Assembly (NCBI RefSeq): GCF_003344045.1 | Contig: NZ_QFWX01000009.1 | Location: forward strand, 20,305-84,304 | DNA length: 64,000 nt | Origin: Marinobacter vulgaris | Lineage (GTDB): Bacteria > Pseudomonadota > Gammaproteobacteria > Pseudomonadales > Oleiphilaceae | Reading direction: 5' to 3' | Part shown: positions 57,014 through 64,000 of the stretch, piece after piece | How the letters are laid out: the number at the start of each line of letters is the position of its first letter | Position numbering within the stretch: the stretch's first letter is position 1 | Position numbers and translations under genes: made by a program | Notes under the pieces: model-generated | What the model was told of the DNA's origin: nothing | What the model saw: the letters and a program-made list of their open reading frames with translations, nothing else | The model's database searches: none

Positions 57014-57147
57014 GAATGCCGGTTTTCAGGAGGTGAATGATTTTCTGACGATATTGTAACCAGCGCCTCTCGGGCTGCAATAAGTCATTGGTTTATCATG
57101 TTAGACTATTGCGCTTTCGGGAACCTGATTTGTAGCTGGAGTGACTG

Positions 57148-58185
57148 GTGATAAAAGTAGGCATTGTAGGTGGAACCGGTTATACCGGTGTTGAACTTCT
57201 GAGGATTCTGGCGGTTCACCCGGAAGTGACGGTGAGCTGTATCACATCGCGCTCGGAGGCAGGCATGCCGGTCGCCGACATGTACCCTAACCTGCGTGGC
57301 CACTACGATCTCGCGTTTTCGGAGCCGGAGGTGAAAACCCTGGCAGCCTGTGATCTGGTGTTTTTCGCAACCCCCCACGGTGTGGCAATGCGAATGATGC
57401 CGGAACTGATGGCTGCGGGTGCCCGTGTTGTGGATCTGTCAGCGGACTTTCGCCTCAAGGATCTTGATGTCTGGGCAAGCTGGTATGGCATGCCCCACGA
57501 GAGCCCGGAATGGGCAGAAAAGGCGGTCTATGGTTTGCCGGAAGTGGTGCGGGGCGAAATTCGCGGCGCACAACTGGTGGCTAACCCTGGCTGTTACCCG
57601 ACAGCGGTCCAGCTGGGCTTTCTGCCGTTGCTGGAGAACGGTCTGATCGATCCCTCGCGACTGATTGCTGACGCCAAGTCAGGGGCCAGTGGCGCCGGGC
57701 GGCAAGGCAAGATCGGTATGCTGCACGGTGAGGTTGGCGAAAGTTTCAAGGCCTATGGCGCCTCCGGCCACCGGCATCTCCCGGAGATCCGGCAGGGTCT
57801 GTCGCAGGCGCACGGAAGTGCGGTGGGCGTTACCTTTGTGCCGCACCTGATCCCCATGATTCGCGGTATTGAAGCCACTCTGTATGCGGAGCTGCGCAAC
57901 CCTGAGGACTTCGACCGCCTGCAGGCACTCTTCGAAGAGCGGTTCCGTGAAGAACCCTTTGTGGATGTGATGCCCTTTGGCAGCCACCCGGAAACCCGCA
58001 GTGTCCGTGGCGCCAACCATTGCCGCATGGCGCTCCACCGGCAAGAGGGCAGCAACATCGTTATCGTGTCATCGGTTATCGATAACCTGGTAAAAGGTGC
58101 CGCGGGCCAGGCCATCCAGAACATGAACATCATGTTCGGCCTGCCCGAAACCATGGGGCTGGAAGCGCCCGCGTTGCTGCCATAG
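57148..58185 (+). CDS. argC: N-acetyl-gamma-glutamyl-phosphate reductase
   Basis: NADPH-dependent third step of arginine synthesis. 345 residues from GTG (TGGAGTG upstream): [45 protein letters not shown], the catalytic Cys in [14 protein letters not shown], and [12 protein letters not shown]. Divergent from ClC and followed by the DUF6776/bactofilin/erpA run. Confidence 0.97.
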   Translation: MIKVGIVGGTGYTGVELLRILAVHPEVTVSCITSRSEAGMPVADMYPNLRGHYDLAFSEPEVKTLAACDLVFFATPHGVAMRMMPELMAAGARVVDLSADFRLKDLDVWASWYGMPHESPEWAEKAVYGLPEVVRGEIRGAQLVANPGCYPTAVQLGFLPLLENGLIDPSRLIADAKSGASGAGRQGKIGMLHGEVGESFKAYGASGHRHLPEIRQGLSQAHGSAVGVTFVPHLIPMIRGIEATLYAELRNPEDFDRLQALFEERFREEPFVDVMPFGSHPETRSVRGANHCRMALHRQEGSNIVIVSSVIDNLVKGAAGQAIQNMNIMFGLPETMGLEAPALLP

Positions 58186-58194
58186 GTCTGCCCG

Positions 58195-58935
58195 GTGAGC
58201 GAATCGAGAAAGCCTGGTGAAGAATACGTCGTTATCCGGCATCGTCCCGGCTACCGGCTTCGTCGCACCCTTATCCTGCTGGCATTCTCCATCACTGCCG
58301 CCGTGGTCGGGTACGCTGCAGGGATGGCACAGGGCGGGTTCCGGTTTTCGGTCGCGGAGGAGTCCCGCGACCGTCTCGAGGAACAGGTTGAACAACTCCG
58401 GGAGCAGAACAGGGAAGCCAGCCAGCAACTGGTCAACCTGGACCGGGGTCGAACCATCGACGCCGAGGCACTGAATCAGGCCCGCAGAACCATCGTTGAG
58501 CTGGAAACACAGATTGCATCACTGAAAGCAGATCTGACTTTCTATAAAAATATCATGGCGCCCTCGGAAACCAGCAAAGGGTTGCAGGTTGATCGTTTGA
58601 ACATGCAGCAGGAACGCCAGGACGATACCTACGGTTTCAAGCTGGTGCTTACCCAGATTGGTGACAACAAGAGCTATATCTCGGGAGTGGTGGCAGTCAA
58701 TGTCATTGGTATGCGGAATGAAGAAAAGGAAGTGATTGCCCTGCGCGACCTGTCTGATGATATTGATGACCTGGGGGTCAGGTTCCGTTATCGATACTTC
58801 CAGGATATTGAGGGTCTGTTGCGGCTGCCTGACGGTTTCGAGCCTCTTGAGGTTCAGGTGGTAGCACGTGCCGAAGGCAATAAATCGTCCCGTGCCGAGC
58901 GTACATTTGACTGGGATGAACTTACGGAGAACTGA
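58195..58935 (+). CDS. DUF6776 membrane-anchored coiled-coil protein
   Basis: 246 residues from GTG at 58195. A short basic cytoplasmic end, one membrane segment (TLILLAFSITAAVVGYAAGM), a periplasmic coiled coil at about 55-115 (RDRLEEQVEQLREQNREASQ, RRTIVELETQIASLKADL) and a beta-rich C-terminal domain (FKLVLTQIGDNKSYISGVVAVN, EPLEVQVVARAEG). Uncharacterised family. The start is 9 bp after argC and the stop is 1 bp before the bactofilin start, which suggests cooperation with bactofilin in envelope structure. Confidence 0.7.
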   Translation: MSESRKPGEEYVVIRHRPGYRLRRTLILLAFSITAAVVGYAAGMAQGGFRFSVAEESRDRLEEQVEQLREQNREASQQLVNLDRGRTIDAEALNQARRTIVELETQIASLKADLTFYKNIMAPSETSKGLQVDRLNMQQERQDDTYGFKLVLTQIGDNKSYISGVVAVNVIGMRNEEKEVIALRDLSDDIDDLGVRFRYRYFQDIEGLLRLPDGFEPLEVQVVARAEGNKSSRAERTFDWDELTEN

Positions 58936-58936
58936 C

Positions 58937-59410
58937 ATGCTAGGTAAAAAGAAACAGAAACCACGTCGCCCGACCGGGCAATTCGACACACTGGTTTCAA
59001 CCCGAACTACGGTCGAGGGGGATGTCCATTTCTCCGGCGGGCTACATGTTGACGGCAAAATCCGGGGTCGCGTGGTTGCAGAAGAAGGCGGCGACGCCGT
59101 ACTCCGGGTTTCTGAAGTGGGCTCCGTGGAAGGCGACATTGTTGCACCTCACGTGATCATTAACGGCATGGTTCATGGGGATGTCTACGCTTCGACGCAT
59201 CTTGAACTGGCGGAAAAAGCCTCAATCCACGGTAACGTGTATTACAACCTGATTGAAATGGCCATGGGTGCATCGGTGAATGGCAGCCTTGTCCACCAGA
59301 GCGAGCCGGTTGGGCTTCTTGGTCGTGATAAGCAGAAGGGCAGTGCCCGGGTAATCGACGAGGACAAAGCTGAAGATCACGATGGTGTGGCCCTGGCCGA
59401 AAAGGAATAG
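58937..59410 (+). CDS. Bactofilin
   Basis: 157 residues from ATG at 58937 (ACGGAG upstream). The central bactofilin beta-helix ([56 protein letters not shown]) is flanked by a basic N-terminal tail and an acidic C-terminal tail. Bactofilins polymerise under the inner membrane and recruit peptidoglycan enzymes; an M23 endopeptidase is encoded 1.5 kb downstream. Probably cotranscribed with the DUF6776 gene. Confidence 0.9.
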   Translation: MLGKKKQKPRRPTGQFDTLVSTRTTVEGDVHFSGGLHVDGKIRGRVVAEEGGDAVLRVSEVGSVEGDIVAPHVIINGMVHGDVYASTHLELAEKASIHGNVYYNLIEMAMGASVNGSLVHQSEPVGLLGRDKQKGSARVIDEDKAEDHDGVALAEKE

Positions 59411-59475
59411 TTGATTGTTTTAGTCAGGAATATGATAATCAGGTCAGATTTTTTCGTGGCGAACCGGAGGCGGAC

Positions 59476-59829
59476 TTGAGTGTAGTTCAGCAACAGGCAA
59501 TGACACCGGTATTTTTCAGTGACAGTGCGGTGTCAAAAGTACGTGATCTCGTTGAGGAAGAGGGCAACTCTGACCTCAAGCTCCGGGTATTTGTGACCGG
59601 TGGCGGCTGCTCAGGTTTCCAGTACGGGTTCTCGTTTGATGAGGCGCAGGACGAGGAAGACACTGTTATCGAAAAAGACGGTGTGATGTTGCTCGTGGAT
59701 CCGATGAGCTACCAGTACCTGGTCGGGGCAACCGTGGATTACCAGGAAGGGCTACAGGGTTCGCAGTTCGTTGTGCAGAACCCCAACGCGAGCTCAACGT
59801 GTGGCTGCGGAAGTTCCTTTTCCATCTGA
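59476..59829 (+). CDS. erpA: Iron-sulfur cluster insertion protein ErpA
   Basis: A-type carrier delivering Fe-S clusters to apo-enzymes. 117 residues from TTG at 59476 (GGAGGC a few nt upstream). The three conserved Cys are in [11 protein letters not shown] and TCGCGSSF near the C-terminus. Convergent with anmK (24 bp). Confidence 0.96.
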   Translation: MSVVQQQAMTPVFFSDSAVSKVRDLVEEEGNSDLKLRVFVTGGGCSGFQYGFSFDEAQDEEDTVIEKDGVMLLVDPMSYQYLVGATVDYQEGLQGSQFVVQNPNASSTCGCGSSFSI

Positions 59830-59852
59830 GGCGCGGTATCGATCCCGCCCGG

Positions 59853-60950
59853 TCAGGCGTAATAGACTGCGCCCAGAATTCTCTCTCCGCTTGCTCCTGT
59901 CACTTCTGGCAGGTTTCCAGACTGTCCTGACAATGTCCGGCTGGCCAGCCAGGCAAATGCCGTGGGCTCAACCCATTGCGGGTCCAGTCCCAGCTCGGCG
60001 GTAGATGCGATCCGGGAAGGGCTGCAGGTACGATGCAGTTCCCGCATCAGCACCCTGTTCCTGGTACCCCCACCACATACGAAGATGGTCATGCCCGGAG
60101 AATGGGGTATCTGCTGCGCCACGGTGACGGCAGTCAGTTCCAGCAGGGTCCTCTGCACATCAGCGCCGGACAGGTCCGGGTGCCGGTTTAGAAGGACTTT
60201 CAGCCACTCAAGGTTGAATTTTTCAGTGCCGGTGCTTTTTGGCGGCTGCCGTGAGAAATAGGCTTCGGAAAGCATATCCCCCAGTAGGTCCTGGTCGACG
60301 ACGCCTTCGTCTGCCCAGGCTCCATCCTTGTCGTAAGCCTTGCCGGTCTGATCCAGGCACCAGGCATCCATCAACGCATTCGATGGGCCGGTGTCAAAAC
60401 CGGTAACGGGTGCGCTGTTATCAGCGGGCAGGTGGGTGATGTTGGCAATGCCGCCGAGATTAAGAATGCAGCGGTCCTCCCCGTCAGCGCTAAAGAACGC
60501 TTTATGGAATGCCGGTACCAGTGGCGCGCCCTGTCCGCCAGCTGCCAGGTCACGACGTCGGAAGTCGGCGACGGTTGTCACGCCGGTGTGCTCTGCGATG
60601 AGGTTGGGGTCGCCAATCTGGATGGAAAAGGGTTTTGAACCATCGGGCTGATGCCGAAGCGTCTGCCCATGGCTGCCAATGGCGGTAATCGACGCTGGTG
60701 GAAAGCCCGCCTTTTCAATCACGCTGGCTGCCGCAAGGGCAAAAAGTGAGCCGGTGGCGTGATCCAGCTCCCCGAGGTCATCAGGGGTGCCACGATTCTG
60801 GCTGAGGCTGGCAAGGCGCTGCCGAATATCGGACGGGTAATCGGTGGTGTGAGTGGCATGAACCCGGATGTAGCGGTCCTCGAATGACACCAGTATGGCG
60901 TCGATGCCATCCATACTGGTGCCGGACATCAGTCCTATCCAGGTTTTCAT
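59853..60950 (-). CDS. anmK: Anhydro-N-acetylmuramic acid kinase
   Basis: Phosphorylates and opens anhMurNAc in peptidoglycan recycling. 365 residues, ASKHA fold: WIGLMSGTSMDGIDAILV, IGSHGQTLRHQPDG, IQIGDPNLIAEHTGVTTVADF, LNLGGIANITHLP, GFDTGPSNALMDAW, FVCGGGTRNRVLMREL. Lies 3 bp downstream of the M23 endopeptidase gene, so release and recycling of cell-wall fragments are encoded together. Confidence 0.96.
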   Translation of the reverse strand: MKTWIGLMSGTSMDGIDAILVSFEDRYIRVHATHTTDYPSDIRQRLASLSQNRGTPDDLGELDHATGSLFALAAASVIEKAGFPPASITAIGSHGQTLRHQPDGSKPFSIQIGDPNLIAEHTGVTTVADFRRRDLAAGGQGAPLVPAFHKAFFSADGEDRCILNLGGIANITHLPADNSAPVTGFDTGPSNALMDAWCLDQTGKAYDKDGAWADEGVVDQDLLGDMLSEAYFSRQPPKSTGTEKFNLEWLKVLLNRHPDLSGADVQRTLLELTAVTVAQQIPHSPGMTIFVCGGGTRNRVLMRELHRTCSPSRIASTAELGLDPQWVEPTAFAWLASRTLSGQSGNLPEVTGASGERILGAVYYA

Positions 60951-60953
60951 GTT

Positions 60954-62372
60954 TTACTCGTCTGCGGCCAGCGCCAGTTGCTGGTAATCCTGACGAAACA
61001 GCTCAAACCTGGCAACCTGCTGATCGGCAACGCGCTTGAATCGCGCCATTTCAGACTTCGGGACCGGCTTTGCGTCAGGCAGCTTCACCGTCCGCGAGTT
61101 TCTCGGAGAGCCATTCACCCGGAATTCGTAGTGAAGATGTGGGCCGGTGACCATGCCGGATGATCCCACGTGGCCGATGGTGTCGCCCTGCTTGACGCGT
61201 GTTCCATTCTTTATGCCCTTGCCAAGACGGCTCATGTGGGCATAGAGGGTAGTAATGTTGTCACCGTGCTTGAGAATGACAGTGCGGCCATAACCGCCTT
61301 TCCAGCCTGCAAACTGAACCCGGCCATGACCGGCCGCCTTGATTGGGGTTCCCGGAGGCGCCGCATAGTCTGTGCCCTCATGCGGACGAACCACATCCAG
61401 CACCGGGTGGCGGCGCTGGAGGTTAAAGGAGGAGGAGACCCTTGCGCTGATGGGTGTTCTCAGAAACGCCTTGCGCATGCTGCTGCCGTCAGGGCTGTAA
61501 TAGTCAGTATCGCCGCTGCTGTCTGTATACTGCAGAGCGATGACTTCCTTGCCCTGATTGATGAAGCGGGCAGAGAGGATGTTGCCGGTGTCGAATTTTT
61601 CACCATCCAGGTATAACTCTTCGTAAACCACCTCAAACCGGTCACCTTTACGCACGTCGTAGACGAAGTCGATGTTCCAGCCGAAGATGCCTGCCATTTC
61701 CATGGAAAGCCTGTCGGAAAGCCCTGACTCTCTAGCAGCGACATAGAGCGAGCCGTCGATAATGCCCGAGGCAAACGCCGGTTTCACTTCGGGCTCACGG
61801 ACCAGGGTTTCTCCTTTGAAACCGTTTTCGGTCTTCTCGACGCGCAGGGTCTCGAGAAGGTTTCGCTGCAGGTCAACCGCTGCCAGTTCACCGGCGTCGT
61901 CGGTTGCGAACGAGATGGTCTCGCCGGCATAGAGTCGCTGTAATTTGTCGGCTTCGCCTTCACCATGAATCACCGACAACATAATACCGTCGTTGAAGCC
62001 AGCCTTGTTGAACAGACGTGAAAGGGTATCACCGGACCTGATTTTGTATTCCTGCCACTGCAGTTCGGGCTCACGGACCTCAGCAACCGTGGCTGCGGTC
62101 TGGAGTGCTTCCGGTGGCTTGGCTTCCACTGTCACCATGGCGATATCAGCGTCAGGCGTGGGCTCTTTACTGACCTTGGCCTGCTTTGCCGGTTGGGTGG
62201 GTTGCTTGTCTGACTTGCTGACGGTGCCCTCATCAAGATCCAGCGCGTAAGTCATTCTGTTGGCCTCAACGTCGGCGCTCGGGCTCATCAGAATGGCGGT
62301 CGCAACAACAATCGTTGTAGCAGCGGCGATGGTAATATGGGCTTTGGGGAATTTTTTAAGCACGTGTCGCAT
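60954..62372 (-). CDS. Murein DD-endopeptidase (M23 family, MepM-like)
   Basis: 472 residues. An N-terminal membrane anchor (AHITIAAATTIVVATAILMS), a disordered periplasmic linker, a LysM-like/opacity-associated segment (QEYKIRSGDTLSRLFNKAGF) and a C-terminal LytM/M23 zinc peptidase: HEGTDYAAPPGTPIKAAGHG (His and Asp ligands) and HLHYEFRVNG (HxH). All metal ligands are present, so it should be active, cutting DD crosslinks for wall growth. Precedes anmK. Confidence 0.92.
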   Translation of the reverse strand: MRHVLKKFPKAHITIAAATTIVVATAILMSPSADVEANRMTYALDLDEGTVSKSDKQPTQPAKQAKVSKEPTPDADIAMVTVEAKPPEALQTAATVAEVREPELQWQEYKIRSGDTLSRLFNKAGFNDGIMLSVIHGEGEADKLQRLYAGETISFATDDAGELAAVDLQRNLLETLRVEKTENGFKGETLVREPEVKPAFASGIIDGSLYVAARESGLSDRLSMEMAGIFGWNIDFVYDVRKGDRFEVVYEELYLDGEKFDTGNILSARFINQGKEVIALQYTDSSGDTDYYSPDGSSMRKAFLRTPISARVSSSFNLQRRHPVLDVVRPHEGTDYAAPPGTPIKAAGHGRVQFAGWKGGYGRTVILKHGDNITTLYAHMSRLGKGIKNGTRVKQGDTIGHVGSSGMVTGPHLHYEFRVNGSPRNSRTVKLPDAKPVPKSEMARFKRVADQQVARFELFRQDYQQLALAADE

Positions 62373-62672
62373 CCGTTTTGATCGGAATTCCGGTAGCTTG
62401 TTCTACCTAATTAAAGCTGTTATTCAAGTATAGTCCAACAGATTACCGTATTAAATGCGCTCAGGACAGCCTCAAACATTACCGTTGCTGGCCCGCGGGC
62501 CGGATTTCCTTGACCGGGGTTGCTATACTCCCCCGCCTAAAATATACGGCTCTGTCTAAAAACTGAGCACTGACACTTTAACAGGGAGGCAGGTTACGCA
62601 CAGATTTCTTTTGTAGAGGTCTGTAACCGGCTTCCCGCCCAAACCATCAGAATTATAGAGGATGTGTGGTTC

Positions 62673-63875
62673 ATGGCATCTATTGATGAGGCACTGGCTG
62701 TAGTCAAGCGCGGCATGGATGAGCTGATTTCCGAGGAAGCGCTGATTGAAAAGCTGCGGGAAGGGCGCCCTCTCAGGATTAAAGCCGGATTTGATCCGAC
62801 GGCGCCTGATTTGCATCTGGGACATACCGTGCTGATTAACAAGTTGCGGCAGTTTCAGGATCTGGGGCACGAAGTCATTTTTCTGATTGGTGACTTTACG
62901 GGCATGATTGGCGATCCCACCGGTAAGAGCGCGACCCGCCCGCCTCTGACAGAGGCGCAGGTGGCCGAGAACGCCATCAGCTATAAAGAGCAGGTGTTCA
63001 AAATACTGGACCCTGCTAAAACCCGGGTGGTCTTCAATTCGGACTGGATGAGCAAGCTCTCGGCTGCCGACATGATTCGCCTGGCCGGCCAGTATACGGT
63101 GGCTCGTATGCTGGAGCGGGACGACTTCACCAAGCGTTATCGCGCAGAGCAGCCAATTGCCATTCATGAGTTCCTTTATCCGCTGGTGCAGGGCTATGAC
63201 TCTGTAGCCCTTGAGGCAGACGTGGAGTTGGGAGGCACCGATCAGAAATTCAATCTTCTGATGGGGCGAATTCTGCAGAGGCATTACGGGCAGGCGCCAC
63301 AGGTGGTGCTGACCATGCCGATTCTTGAAGGGCTCGACGGTGTGCAGAAGATGTCCAAATCCCTGGGTAACTATGTGGGTGTGAATGATTCGCCCGGAGA
63401 GATGTACACAAAATTGCTCTCCATGCCCGACGATCTGCTGTGGCGTTACTTTGAGCTCTTGAGTTTCCGGCCGCTGGCGGAAGTTGAGGAGTTTCATGCT
63501 GCCGTAGACAGTGGCGCTAATCCCCAGGACTACAAGAAGCTGCTGGCGGAAGAAATCATCACCCGTTTCCATGACGCTGAGGCGGCTGCGAGTGCTCATA
63601 AGTCCGCGGGTAATCGTGTGGGTCTTGGTGAGATCCCCGAGAATGTGCCGACCGTCGAGGTTCCCCTGGCAGGGCGAAGTGAATTGCATATCGTGTCGTT
63701 ACTGAAAGAGGCCGGTCTGGCTAGCAATGGCAAGGCGGCAAAAGATGTATTTGGCCGTGGGGCGGTATATATAGATGGTGAGCAGGTCACTGACGAGCGG
63801 ATGTTCGGTGCCGGTGATGACTGTGTGGTCCAGGCCGGCAAGAAGAAGATCGCCCGCGTTTTGATCAAGGATTGA
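62673..63875 (+). CDS. tyrS: Tyrosyl-tRNA synthetase
   Basis: 400 residues from ATG at 62673 ([12 protein letters not shown]; a GTG at 62664 is in frame). Class I synthetase with HLGHTV as HIGH and KMSKS ([13 protein letters not shown]), [13 protein letters not shown] in the active site, and a C-terminal S4 RNA-binding domain ([16 protein letters not shown]). The KMSKS-type TyrZ-like form, as encoded just before an rRNA operon in Pseudomonas. Confidence 0.96.
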   Translation: MASIDEALAVVKRGMDELISEEALIEKLREGRPLRIKAGFDPTAPDLHLGHTVLINKLRQFQDLGHEVIFLIGDFTGMIGDPTGKSATRPPLTEAQVAENAISYKEQVFKILDPAKTRVVFNSDWMSKLSAADMIRLAGQYTVARMLERDDFTKRYRAEQPIAIHEFLYPLVQGYDSVALEADVELGGTDQKFNLLMGRILQRHYGQAPQVVLTMPILEGLDGVQKMSKSLGNYVGVNDSPGEMYTKLLSMPDDLLWRYFELLSFRPLAEVEEFHAAVDSGANPQDYKKLLAEEIITRFHDAEAAASAHKSAGNRVGLGEIPENVPTVEVPLAGRSELHIVSLLKEAGLASNGKAAKDVFGRGAVYIDGEQVTDERMFGAGDDCVVQAGKKKIARVLIKD

Positions 63876-63914
63876 ACGGAATTCTGGGTTTTTCAGAAAA
63901 TATTGAAAACCTCG

Positions 63915-63942
63915 TTGACACATGTGCGTGGGCCTGTAGAAT
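63915..63942 (+). promoter_or_regulatory. Strong sigma-70 promoter, probably of an rRNA operon
   Basis: TTGACA (63915-63920) and TAGAAT (63937-63942) with a 16-nt spacer, an AT-rich UP-like stretch just upstream (about 63892-63910), and a GC-rich discriminator (GCGCATC). It lies immediately after tyrS, where Pseudomonas has its 16S rRNA gene. The window ends before any rRNA sequence. Confidence 0.65.
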
Positions 63943-64000
63943 GCGCATCTCGTTCGAGGGACACGCCACTGAGGCGGGTCACAAATCGGACGACAACCGT

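Noticed and set aside
57028..57048. Perfect Shine-Dalgarno AGGAGGTGA followed by ATG on the plus strand upstream of the ClC gene
   Set aside because: The ATG is followed by a stop after three codons; read on the minus strand it is only leader sequence of the ClC gene.

Overview
The window reads as a contiguous chromosomal segment of a marine gammaproteobacterium of the Marinobacter/Pseudomonas type. Base composition is moderately GC-rich, most genes are housekeeping genes, and long blocks follow the gene order I recall from Pseudomonas: crc/pyrE-rph-yicC-gmk-rpoZ-spoT-ridA; oxyR-recG-HDOD; rpsU-dnaG-rpoD; tsaD-plsY-folB; dksA-gluQ-cbrX-cbrA-cbrB-crcZ-pcnB-folK-panB-panC-pgi; and argC-bactofilin-erpA-anmK-M23 peptidase-tyrS-rrn. 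The genus is an inference from recalled gene order and protein style. No IS element, prophage, plasmid gene or CRISPR array was seen.

Layout. 0-5 kb: 5' part of polA, two small envelope/granule-type proteins, pyrE and crc. 5-16 kb: RNA processing and nucleotide genes (rph, yicC, gmk, rpoZ), the (p)ppGpp enzyme spoT, ridA, oxyR, recG and an HDOD signalling protein. 16-21.5 kb: a more variable stretch with an orphan molybdopterin oxidoreductase, a small DNA-binding protein, a tRNA-binding-domain protein, an orphan PEP-CTERM surface protein with a sigma-54-type promoter, and a tRNA with anticodon CAU. 21.7-26 kb: the macromolecular synthesis operon rpsU-dnaG-rpoD with an intercistronic terminator. 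26-34 kb: tsaD, plsY, folate genes (including two FolK homologues), pgi, pantothenate genes and pcnB. 34-40.8 kb: the CbrAB carbon/nitrogen control system, a non-coding RNA gene that fits CrcZ, gluQ and dksA. 41-51.7 kb: sfsA, a fused kinase, PBP1b and an accessory-looking envelope locus (DUF4382 lipoprotein, ECF sigma/anti-sigma pair, Arg/Pro-rich secreted protein, TPR/beta-barrel protein), then a secreted lipase. 52-64 kb: hemL, thiE, thiD, hemJ, a ClC channel, argC, bactofilin, erpA, anmK, an M23 peptidase, tyrS and the promoter of what is probably an rRNA operon.

How the parts work together. The most notable content is an apparently complete catabolite-repression circuit. CbrA/CbrB would activate a sigma-54 promoter (GG-N10-GC at 34632-34647) from a palindromic upstream site (34754-34780). 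That promoter would produce a ~380-nt RNA carrying five A-rich (ARN)n Hfq/Crc-type tracts and ending in a strong terminator. The RNA would sequester Hfq/Crc; crc itself lies at 4.3-5.1 kb and has lost the nuclease active-site residues. The lipA leader carries a similar A-rich tract and is a candidate target. Stringent-response components (spoT, dksA, rpoZ) and a putative rrn promoter with a GC-rich discriminator are also present.
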